The notes under the pieces: model-generated
The model's database searches: none
Seen by the model: only the letters and a program-made list of their open reading frames with translations
What the model was told of the DNA's origin: nothing
Origin: Deltaproteobacteria bacterium
GTDB taxonomy: Bacteria; Desulfobacterota; DSM-4660; Desulfatiglandales; HGW-15
Reading direction: 5' to 3'
NCBI GenBank assembly: GCA_024641835.1
Contig: JAHECH010000346.1
Span: forward strand, 1-5,441
DNA length: 5,441 nt
Position numbers and translations under genes: made by a program
Part shown: one piece after another, positions 1 through 5,441 of the stretch
Layout of the letters: the number at the start of each line of letters is the position of its first letter
Position numbering within the stretch: position 1 is the first letter of the stretch

Positions 1-1157
1 AGGCCCTCTTTCTGATTGGAGTTCTGACCTTTAATGCTCACCCTGGTACCAGGAATGAGGGAGAGTTGGCCATCCGTGACCACGGTTTCTCCCGGGGAGA
101 GACCCTTCTCGATGACGGCTTCTCCGTTTGTGTTGCGGGCTACAACGACCGGCCGCATTTCAGCCGTGCTGTCCTGTTTGACCACAAAAGCATAGGGTCC
201 GGACTGGCTGCTTTGAATGGCCTGGCTGGGCACCACCACTGCCTTTGGCTGCATGCCCAGGGTAAGAACCACATTGACGGTCTGCCCCGGCCAGAGACGA
301 CGATCCTTGTTCGGGAAGGAAGCTTTGAGGCGAATCGTTGCCGTAGAAACATCCACCGTGTTGTTCACAAAGGTGAGCGTGCCCGAGAGGGAATCCGTAC
401 TCCGTCTATCCCCAGTGACGTAAGCCTGCACCTCAGGCTTTGTTTCTTTCATGGCCGTATTGATATCACCCAGGTATTTTTCCGGGACAGCAAAGGTCAC
501 GTAGATGGGTTGAATCTGATAGATAGTCACGAGGAATTTATTGTCGTCATTCGCCTTGACCAGGTTGCCTCGCTGGATGAGCAGGCTGCCTGTCCGGCCC
601 GAAATGGGGGACCGGATTGTGCAGTAATTCAATTGGAGCTGGAGGTTTTCGATGGCCGCGACGTCTGCTTTGACCTCAGCCTCCGTTGCCTCTGAAGTGC
701 TCTTATACTGCTCGTACGCTTGCCGGCTGACAAAGTCTTTTTCCGCAAGAGGCATATTCCGCCTCACATCATCCTGTGCCTTCCGAGCCAGAGCCTGGTC
801 CTTTTCCAGCCTTGCTTGAGCCTCCTTTAAAGCGACCTCATAAGGAGCCTTATCGATAGTGAAAAGAAGATCCCCTTCTTTGACTTCCTGGCCCTCCTGG
901 AAGTGGACTCCCACCAGCTCTCCACCAGCACGGGATTTCACACTCACTGTCGAGTAGGCTTCTACGTTGCCGATGGCAGTTGCCTGCACCGGAACATCCT
1001 TGGATAGAACAACGGCCACGGTTACGGGAACAGCTGGTTTTTCCTTGGAGTTAGCTTTGGGTTCCTCAGCCGCCGGACCACGGGAGCAAGCTGCCAAGAT
1101 AACCAAGCCGCTTAAAAAAAACCTCGCCGCCTGGCGGGGTCTGGTAAAATTCGTCAT
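1..1157 (-). CDS. RND efflux periplasmic adaptor lipoprotein (HlyD/AcrA-type membrane fusion protein), 3' end cut by window edge
   Basis: This is the adaptor that links an inner-membrane RND pump to a TolC-like outer-membrane channel. About 385 residues are visible; AcrA-type proteins are near 380-400, so little is missing. Residues 1-24 form a lipoprotein signal with lipobox LAAC (Cys24). Ser at +2 suggests outer-membrane sorting by the E. coli rule, although adaptors with such sequences are often assigned to the inner membrane. The lipoyl half-motif lies at about 70-102. The alpha-hairpin (about 103-175) carries R133-x3-L137-x6-S144, matching the RLS motif known for TolC contact in AcrA. 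The second lipoyl half contains LNYCTIRSPISGRTG (176-190). The beta-barrel has PIYVTFAVPE (217-226), and the late motif RLWPGQ (287-292) is typical. The ATG at 1157 is chosen for its Shine-Dalgarno and signal peptide. The pump gene would be expected just beyond the left edge. The substrate cannot be told. Confidence 0.93.
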   Translation of the reverse strand, partial: MTNFTRPRQAARFFLSGLVILAACSRGPAAEEPKANSKEKPAVPVTVAVVLSKDVPVQATAIGNVEAYSTVSVKSRAGGELVGVHFQEGQEVKEGDLLFTIDKAPYEVALKEAQARLEKDQALARKAQDDVRRNMPLAEKDFVSRQAYEQYKSTSEATEAEVKADVAAIENLQLQLNYCTIRSPISGRTGSLLIQRGNLVKANDDNKFLVTIYQIQPIYVTFAVPEKYLGDINTAMKETKPEVQAYVTGDRRSTDSLSGTLTFVNNTVDVSTATIRLKASFPNKDRRLWPGQTVNVVLTLGMQPKAVVVPSQAIQSSQSGPYAFVVKQDSTAEMRPVVVARNTNGEAVIEKGLSPGETVVTDGQLSLIPGTRVSIKGQNSNQKEG

Positions 1158-1160
1158 GAG

Positions 1161-1168
1161 CACCTTCT
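1161..1168 (-). promoter_or_regulatory. Ribosome binding site of the efflux adaptor gene
   Basis: AGAAGGTG on the minus strand lies three bases upstream of the ATG at 1157, with its AGAAGG core five bases from the start. It supports this start, which also gives a complete lipoprotein signal peptide. Confidence 0.7.
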
Positions 1169-1219
1169 TGTTCAAAAAAAGATATACCGCACCTTGACCG
1201 CAAGTAATCCTAGCCTGAA

Positions 1220-1248
1220 AGTATAATACCAATAACCATCCGAAACAA
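1220..1248 (-). promoter_or_regulatory. Candidate sigma70 promoter of the efflux adaptor gene
   Basis: On the minus strand, TTGTTT (1248-1243) and TATACT (1225-1220) are separated by exactly 17 bases. The -10 matches consensus at five of six positions and the -35 at three of six. Transcription would start near 1213, giving a leader of about 55 nt before the ATG at 1157. It lies downstream of the glnS 3' end and its hairpins, so it would let the efflux operon be transcribed independently. No clear operator for a TetR- or MarR-type repressor was found around it. Confidence 0.45.
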
Positions 1249-1276
1249 GAAGTAAACAAAAAGCGAGATCCCACCC

Positions 1277-1294
1277 CAGGGCCTCTGGGCCCTG
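1277..1294 (-). terminator. GC-rich hairpin downstream of glnS, possible weak terminator
   Basis: CAGGGCC and GGCCCTG (7-bp perfect arms, 4-nt loop) form a strong hairpin after the glnS stop. On the minus strand a run of five T occurs only about 14 nt past the stem (1262-1258), so it is not a textbook intrinsic terminator. It may instead act as a 3'-end stabiliser. Its position between glnS and the promoter of the efflux gene fits a transcript boundary. Confidence 0.35.
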
Positions 1295-1297
1295 ACG

Positions 1298-1392
1298 CTT
1301 AAGAGACTTTATCTCCTTCAGGAGACTTTATCTCCTTCAGGAGACTTTATCTCCTTTAGGAGACTTTATCTCCTTCAGGAGACTTTATCTCC
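1298..1392 (-). repeat. Five tandem copies of a 19-bp unit overlapping the glnS stop codon
   Basis: Read on the minus strand, the unit is GGAGATAAAGTCTCCTGAA. Units lie at 1392-1374, 1373-1355, 1354-1336, 1335-1317 and 1316-1298. Units 1, 3 and 4 are identical, unit 2 has TAAA for TGAA, and unit 5 differs at three bases (ends CTTAAG instead of CCTGAA). The first unit encodes the last five residues (GDKVS) and the TGA stop of glnS; the rest are untranslated copies. Each unit contains a small inverted repeat, GGAGA and TCTCC around a 5-nt loop, so the transcript could form a row of hairpins. There are no spacers between units, so this is a minisatellite-like array and not CRISPR. Low divergence suggests recent expansion by slippage. 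Confidence 0.95.
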
Positions 1393-3483
1393 TGGATTCA
1401 GCTTAGCGTCAAAGGTGGCAATCCCAAGGCTTTTCTTCCCGACGCCGGCAAGAATCATGCCTTCTGAGAGCCCGAACTTCATCTGCCGGGGCTTCAAGTT
1501 GGCCACAACCATTACCTGCTGGCCTACGAGCTTCTGAGGATCCGGGTAGGCAGACCGTATTCCCGCAAAGATCTGCCGCAGGAGGCCTTCCCCCAGATCC
1601 ACCCTGAGTTTCAGAAGCTTATCTGCGCCCTCCACGAGGCTGGCTTCCCGGACGATCCCCACGCGCAGGTCAATCCTCGAGAAATCCTCCATGGTGATCA
1701 TCTCGGCGATCGTCGGCACACCGGCCCCTTTCTCAGCAGCGGAAGGAGTTGGCTCAGGTTTTGGCGCAACAACCTTCCGGGCAGGCTCTCTCCCCTCCTC
1801 CTTTTGGATCTTTGCCCACTCATCACGGAGGGTTACTGTCCTGTTAAAAACCAGTTGCCCCTTCCGCGAGTCCACAAGGTCGGCGCAGTAGTATCCCATC
1901 CTTTCAAATTGATATCGGCTTCCAGGTTCAGCTCCAGCCAGGCTTGGCTCCACACGGCAGGACGTGAGGGTTTCAAGGGAATGGGGATTTAAGAAGGCCC
2001 TGAAATCGAGCCCACCTTCCTCATCGCTCGGATTGGGTCTGGTCAAGAGCTTATCGTAGAGCCGCACCTCGGCGGGAATCGCTTGGGGTGCGGAGACCCA
2101 GTGCAAGGTCGCCCTCACTTTGCGGCCGTCAGGCGCATCTCCGCCCTGTGTTTTAGGGTCGTAGGTGCAATGAAGCTCAATGACTTTGCCCGTTTTTTCA
2201 TCTTTGACTGCTCTGATGCACTTGATGAAGTAGGCATAGCGGAGCCGGACTTCGCGGCCCGGCGCCAAGCGGTAGAACTTCATGGGCGGATCCTCAAGAA
2301 AGTCCTCTTCCTCGATATAGATTTCACGAGAAAAGGGGACCTTCCTTGTCCCCATGCTCAGGTCTTCCGGGTTGTTCAGGCATTCCAGTTCTTCCGTCTC
2401 GCCTTCCGGGTAGTTTTCAATAATCACTTTGAGCGGCCTGAGCACAGCCATCACGCGCGGGGCCGACTTGTTCAAATCCTCTCGGATGCAATGCTCAAGG
2501 AGGGCAATGTCAACCATACTGTCCCTTTTCGCCACCCCGATTCTTTCACAGAAGTTCCGTACCGACTCCGGCGTGTAACCACGGCGCCTCAAGCCGGATA
2601 TGGTGGGCATCCGGGGATCATCCCATCCTGAGACGTATCCTTCCTGGACTAACTGGAGAAGCTTGCGTTTGCTCATCATTGTATGGCTCAGGTTGAGGCG
2701 GGCAAACTCAATCTGCTGAGGGTGGTAGACCTCCAGAGCATCTAGGAACCAGTCATACAAGGGACGGTGATCCTCGAATTCCAGGGTGCAGATGGAATGG
2801 GTAATTCTTTCTATGGAGTCGCTCTGACCGTGAGCGAAATCATACATGGGATAGATGCACCACTTACTCCCCGTCCGGTGATGATCAGCGTGGAGAATGC
2901 GATACATCACCGGATCACGCATGTTCAAGTTGGGAGAAGCCATGTCGATTTTCGCTCGGAGAACCCTAGAGCCGTCAGGAAATTCACCCGCTTTCATGCG
3001 TTGAAAGAGATCGAGGTTTTCTTCCACCGAGCGGTTTCGGTAAGGGCTGTCCTTGCCAGGTTCGGTAAGGGTTCCTCGGTGTTCCCTAATTTGGTCCGCA
3101 TTGAGATCGCAAACATAGGCCCTGCCCGCTTTGATGAGCTGGATTGCCCATTCGTACAGCTGTTCGAAATAATCTGAAGCATAGTATTCCCGATCGTCCC
3201 AGTCAAAACCGAGCCACCTCACGTCCTGTTTGATGGATTCAACATACTCGACCTCTTCTTTGGTTGGGTTTGTATCATCGAAACGCAAGTTGCACAGACC
3301 CCTGAACTCCGCAGCAAGACCGAAATTGAGGCAAATGGATTTGGCGTGGCCGATGTGGAGGTAGCCGTTAGGCTCAGGGGGAAAGCGTGTATGAACTCGC
3401 CCATCATACCTGTTCGTTTCCAGGTCGGCCCTGATCATTTCTCGGATAAAGTTTGGAGCGGGTTTGAAATCCTTCGTGCTCAT
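1375..3483 (-). CDS. glnS: Glutaminyl-tRNA synthetase with C-terminal MetG/EMAPII-type tRNA-binding domain
   Basis: This cytoplasmic class I synthetase charges tRNA-Gln with glutamine using ATP. It has 702 residues against about 554 in E. coli GlnRS. The Rossmann core carries HIGH at 43-46 (PNGYLHIGHAKS), RFDDTNP (67-73, Asp69/Asp70 in the amino-acid pocket), YPMYDF (211-216) and THSICTLEF (228-236). MSKRK at 270-274 is the KMSKS loop. These match GlnRS rather than GluRS. The two anticodon-binding beta-barrels fill about 340-560 and include PFSREIYI and VFNRTVTLRDEWAK. A Pro/Lys/Ala-rich linker (about 562-588) leads to a 114-residue OB-fold (589-702) with MEDFSRIDLRVGIV and VVANLKPRQMKFGLSEGM, as at the C-terminus of MetRS and in CsaA. 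That domain is the unusual part. The ATG at 3483 gives the normal N-terminus, and an in-frame TAG lies upstream at 3501-3499. The stop is inside a tandem repeat. Confidence 0.97.
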   Translation of the reverse strand: MSTKDFKPAPNFIREMIRADLETNRYDGRVHTRFPPEPNGYLHIGHAKSICLNFGLAAEFRGLCNLRFDDTNPTKEEVEYVESIKQDVRWLGFDWDDREYYASDYFEQLYEWAIQLIKAGRAYVCDLNADQIREHRGTLTEPGKDSPYRNRSVEENLDLFQRMKAGEFPDGSRVLRAKIDMASPNLNMRDPVMYRILHADHHRTGSKWCIYPMYDFAHGQSDSIERITHSICTLEFEDHRPLYDWFLDALEVYHPQQIEFARLNLSHTMMSKRKLLQLVQEGYVSGWDDPRMPTISGLRRRGYTPESVRNFCERIGVAKRDSMVDIALLEHCIREDLNKSAPRVMAVLRPLKVIIENYPEGETEELECLNNPEDLSMGTRKVPFSREIYIEEEDFLEDPPMKFYRLAPGREVRLRYAYFIKCIRAVKDEKTGKVIELHCTYDPKTQGGDAPDGRKVRATLHWVSAPQAIPAEVRLYDKLLTRPNPSDEEGGLDFRAFLNPHSLETLTSCRVEPSLAGAEPGSRYQFERMGYYCADLVDSRKGQLVFNRTVTLRDEWAKIQKEEGREPARKVVAPKPEPTPSAAEKGAGVPTIAEMITMEDFSRIDLRVGIVREASLVEGADKLLKLRVDLGEGLLRQIFAGIRSAYPDPQKLVGQQVMVVANLKPRQMKFGLSEGMILAGVGKKSLGIATFDAKLNPGDKVS

Positions 3484-3491
3484 ATGTATGT

Positions 3492-3498
3492 TCCCTTT
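3492..3498 (-). promoter_or_regulatory. Ribosome binding site of glnS
   Basis: AAAGGGA on the minus strand, eight bases before the ATG at 3483, is a reasonable Shine-Dalgarno match. Together with the in-frame stop a few codons upstream it fixes the start of glnS. Confidence 0.6.
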
Positions 3499-3536
3499 CT
3501 AGTATCACGTTGGAAAAGTAAACGTACTTATTTCCT

Positions 3537-3615
3537 TGTCATTTCGACCGAAGGGAGAAATCTTTATTGAACCAATCCAAAGATTTCTCAGTCGCTTCGC
3601 TCCTTCGAAATGGCA
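3537..3615. repeat. 79-bp imperfect palindromic repeat, dispersed intergenic type
   Basis: The left part begins TGTCATTTCGACCGAAGGG and the right part ends CTCCTTCGAAATGGCA, so the outer ends are imperfect inverted copies. Inside, GAGAAATCTTT (3555-3565) pairs perfectly with AAAGATTTCTC (3579-3589) over 11 bp around a 13-nt loop. Twelve extra bases (agtcgcttcgct) interrupt the right arm. From memory, sequences of this kind recur between genes in many bacterial genomes, which would make this one copy of a REP- or MITE-like family. Only one copy is in this window, so dispersal is inferred. It sits just upstream of glnS and could affect its leader or promoter. Confidence 0.75.
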
Positions 3616-3835
3616 CTCCTTTTAGTTCAATTTGACACTAGCTTAAAGCTATGAGCGAAAAATTGCCCGAATCAAACCAAACAGCATGGTAGCACGTTTT
3701 TCCTTCCCCCGTAAGAGGGGTGGAGGAAAGAATATCCTCGCAAGGGAAGTACCCGCCAGGGGCTTATCTTTTAAATGTAAGATTACATGAATATCATAAC
3801 CCATTTCCTGCCCCGAAAGGGGACTTTTACCCTGC
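3616..3835. other. Non-coding stretch with several small hairpins
   Basis: No open frame here shows family resemblance. A 69-codon minus-strand frame (3649-3858) is low-complexity and rejected. Visible structure: TAGCTT-A-AAGCTA (3639-3651); an imperfect hairpin of CCTTCCCCC against GGGGTGGAGG (3702-3726); ATGTAA-GA-TTACAT (3775-3788); and CCCC-GAAA-GGGG (3811-3822), a GNRA-loop hairpin. On the plus strand the last is followed by ACTTTT, too weak for a confident terminator. The stretch looks like intergenic repeat debris between the palindromic repeat and the transporter remnant. Confidence 0.5.
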
Positions 3836-3853
3836 GCAAAGCGATCGCTTTGC
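3836..3853. repeat. 18-bp perfect palindrome containing GCGATCGC
   Basis: GCAAAGCGATCGCTTTGC is identical to its reverse complement over all 18 bases. Its core is the GCGATCGC octamer. It lies where the transporter-like reading frame stops resembling its family, and in that frame it encodes KAIAL. A binding site, a recombination junction or a chance event within coding-derived sequence are all possible. Confidence 0.6.
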
Positions 3854-4007
3854 CCCATTTCTCAGGCCGGATCGTGCGGGTCAGAAAGGGAATCGCACTC
3901 GGCAGGTAAAGACCAGCTCCGAGCCCCATCATCAGGGCGAATGAGCTGAGACTCATATAGGAGGTTGCAAAAGTGAGGCAAAACATCGCCACAGCGAGGT
4001 GGGAAAT
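3837..4007 (-). pseudogene. Remnant of a major facilitator superfamily (MFS) transporter
   Basis: The open frame entering after a TGA at 4010-4008 encodes about 57 residues that look like one to two transmembrane segments of an MFS permease. The recognisable stretch is GLGAGLYLPSAIPFLTR followed by RPEKWGKAIAL, the TM4 region and following loop of family members. There is no plausible native N-terminus: residues begin mid-helix after a stop. The similarity ends abruptly at KAIAL, where the frame continues as basic, unrelated residues to a TAA at 3785-3783. A complete MFS protein has about 400 residues, so over four fifths is missing. It begins 24 bp past the stop of the nicotinate phosphoribosyltransferase gene on the same strand, so an intact ancestor may have been its downstream neighbour. 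A role in nicotinate uptake is only a guess. Confidence 0.6.
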
Positions 4008-4031
4008 TCAAAATATTTCTGGGACACCATA

Positions 4032-5441
4032 CTACGCCTTCGCCGGGTTGGCATTCTTTTCATGATGCCGAGCGAGAAGGGTCTTTTTCATTTGATTAAG
4101 CTTGTCAGACAAGGAAACCTTATAAATGTGGGGGTTGGAAAAACGCTTGGTTTCATCCTCAAGGCTCCGTATCTCCTCGGCCGCATGTTTTCTGATCTTA
4201 TCAAGTGAGGGAGGGTCATAGACCTGCTTGCCATCTTTGAATATGGGGACCATGATCTCTCTCGCTTCATAGGGGGGCCTATACGTTTTCCTCATGTACT
4301 CGTACATGAGGTGATGGGCAGTCACGAGCCTTCCAGAGGGCACCGGCTCATCAAGGTCGGCCAGTAAATCTCCTATCATGTGACCTTTCGGGTTATAAAA
4401 CCGGATGATTTTTTTGACCCCGGGGTTGGTCACCTTCTCCGGGTTCTCGGATATCTTGATCTTGGGCCTGAGAATCCCGTCTCCCCTGTCGGCTGCCATA
4501 AGTTTGTAGACCACCCCGAGGGCAGGGGTCTGAAATGATGTCATCAGTCTGGTCCCCACGCACCACACATCAATCCGAGCGCCCTGCTCTCTCAGGCTTT
4601 CGATAATCCATTCGTCGAGATCGCTGCTGGCCAGAATTTTGATGTCCGGGAAGCCAGCCTCATCCAGGAGATGGCGTGCCGTCTTGGAATAGTAGGCTAG
4701 GTCACCGCTGTCGATGCGTATGCCTCTCAGGCTTTTACCCGACGCGCGCATTTCTTCCGCCACTTTAATGGCTTGGCGAACACCCTCAACGACATCGTAA
4801 GTATCCACAAGAAGGACGCAGTTGTCGGGGAATGCCTTGGAGTAGGTGCGAAACGCATCGACCTCGTAATCAAAGCTCTCGACCCAGCTGTGGGCGTGCG
4901 TCCCTCTCACGGGAATTCCAAAAAGCTTGCCCGCTTTCGTATTGGATGTCCCTTCGCAACCTCCAATATAAGCAGCTCTGGCGCCATAGAGCGCCGCCTC
5001 TACGCCGTGAGCGCGACGAGTACCGAAGTCCACCACCGGAGCACCGTGGGTAGCAGTGATCATGCGGGCAGCCTTGGTCGCTATGAGCGTTTGATGTCCC
5101 ACCATCGCCAGCATGGTCGTCTCCAGGATTTGGGCTTCGGGGATCGGGCCGACCACCCGTATCAGGGGCTCGTTGGGAAAGACCACGCTACCCTCGGGAA
5201 CAGCCCAGATGTCACCGGTGAATTTTATTCCCTTACCAAGCCCTTCGATCGCCTCTTTTGAGAAGATCCCGAGGCTTGCCAGATACTCCAAATCGTCTGG
5301 ATAGATTTTGAGCTTGCTCACGTAGTCAATGACGCTTTGAAGGCCAGCAAACACACAAAATCCACCGCCATCAGGGGTCTGGCGAAAGTAAAGGTCAAAG
5401 CAGGCTCTCTGTTTAGCTTTACCGGAGACAAGGTACCCGGC
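4032..5441 (-). CDS. pncB: Nicotinate phosphoribosyltransferase, 5' end cut by window edge
   Basis: It joins nicotinate to PRPP, with ATP hydrolysis, to give nicotinate mononucleotide in the Preiss-Handler route of NAD salvage. The frame is open to the right edge, giving 469 visible residues. The family is about 480-490 long, so roughly 20 residues (the LLTDLYxLTM region) lie outside. The visible N-terminus, with ACFDLYFRQTPDGGGFCVFAGL, is family-typical, so the internal GTG at 5354 is not the true start. In visible numbering, key motifs are DFGTRRAHG (138-146), GTHAHSWVESF (180-190), whose His184 sits where the phosphorylated histidine of NAPRTases is expected, IRIDSGDL (241-248), ASSDLDEW (271-278) and CVGTRL (294-299). 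The length and motifs suggest the long-form subfamily rather than E. coli-type PncB. The C-terminus, with NPHIYKVSLSDKLNQMKKTLL, is complete and the stop is TAG. No terminator with a U-tract follows. Confidence 0.95.
   Translation of the reverse strand, partial: AGYLVSGKAKQRACFDLYFRQTPDGGGFCVFAGLQSVIDYVSKLKIYPDDLEYLASLGIFSKEAIEGLGKGIKFTGDIWAVPEGSVVFPNEPLIRVVGPIPEAQILETTMLAMVGHQTLIATKAARMITATHGAPVVDFGTRRAHGVEAALYGARAAYIGGCEGTSNTKAGKLFGIPVRGTHAHSWVESFDYEVDAFRTYSKAFPDNCVLLVDTYDVVEGVRQAIKVAEEMRASGKSLRGIRIDSGDLAYYSKTARHLLDEAGFPDIKILASSDLDEWIIESLREQGARIDVWCVGTRLMTSFQTPALGVVYKLMAADRGDGILRPKIKISENPEKVTNPGVKKIIRFYNPKGHMIGDLLADLDEPVPSGRLVTAHHLMYEYMRKTYRPPYEAREIMVPIFKDGKQVYDPPSLDKIRKHAAEEIRSLEDETKRFSNPHIYKVSLSDKLNQMKKTLLARHHEKNANPAKA

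Noticed and set aside
66..695. Long plus-strand open frame (209 codons)
   Set aside because: It lies antisense to the efflux adaptor gene, whose domains are unmistakable. Its own translation shows no family motif.
1298..1392. CRISPR array
   Set aside because: The units are only 19 bp, directly abutting with no spacers, and the first unit is coding sequence of glnS.
2083..2631. Plus-strand open frame (182 codons)
   Set aside because: It is antisense to the GlnRS anticodon-binding region, has no recognisable domain and is a shadow of coding bias.
3500..3545. Sigma70 promoter for glnS
   Set aside because: An ATGACA -35-like hexamer and a GATACT -10-like hexamer exist on the minus strand, but their spacing is wrong and neither has a good partner.
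3632..3655. Plus-strand promoter starting with TTGACA
   Set aside because: The -35 is perfect, but there is no -10 at 16-18 bp and no gene downstream on that strand.
3649..3858. Minus-strand 69-codon frame in the intergenic stretch
   Set aside because: The composition is typical of translated intergenic repeats, with no motif. It overlaps the end of the MFS remnant in another frame.
3953..4030. 25-codon minus-strand ORF beginning at an ATG just after the pncB stop
   Set aside because: It is short and family-less, and it overlaps the MFS-like frame in another phase.
4773..5261. Plus-strand open frame (162 codons)
   Set aside because: It is antisense to the catalytic part of the nicotinate phosphoribosyltransferase and has no family resemblance.
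5352..5354. GTG as start of the nicotinate phosphoribosyltransferase
   Set aside because: The 29 codons upstream of it, up to the window edge, match the family N-terminus, so the gene starts outside the window.

Overview
The window reads as a stretch of a Gram-negative bacterial chromosome in which all recognisable genes lie on the minus strand. The evidence is an outer-membrane-type efflux adaptor lipoprotein, a bacterial glutaminyl-tRNA synthetase (GlnRS) and a long-form nicotinate phosphoribosyltransferase. Protein style and dispersed palindromic repeats resemble Desulfobacterota (deltaproteobacteria) or a related lineage, but that placement is a weak inference. No phage, transposase, CRISPR, tRNA or rRNA signal was seen.

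Layout, in the direction of transcription (right to left). A nicotinate phosphoribosyltransferase (pncB-type, 4032-5441) enters through the right edge, with only its extreme N-terminus missing. Immediately downstream is a decayed piece of a major-facilitator transporter (about 3837-4007). It breaks off at an 18-bp perfect palindrome. Next comes about 220 bp of non-coding sequence with small hairpins, then a 79-bp dispersed-type palindromic repeat (3537-3615). glnS follows (1375-3483). It encodes a full GlnRS with an added C-terminal MetG/EMAPII/CsaA-type tRNA-binding OB-fold. The last codons and stop of glnS form the first unit of a five-copy, 19-bp tandem repeat (1298-1392). After a GC-rich hairpin and a plausible sigma70 promoter comes an RND efflux periplasmic adaptor lipoprotein (1-1157). 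It runs off the left edge nearly complete.

The three genes do not form an obvious pathway: NAD salvage, translation and drug or metabolite efflux are simply neighbours. The most noteworthy items are the GlnRS-OB-fold fusion, the stop-codon-containing tandem repeat at the glnS 3' end, and the transporter remnant next to repeat-like DNA. I did not find convincing evidence of a wholly new multi-gene system.
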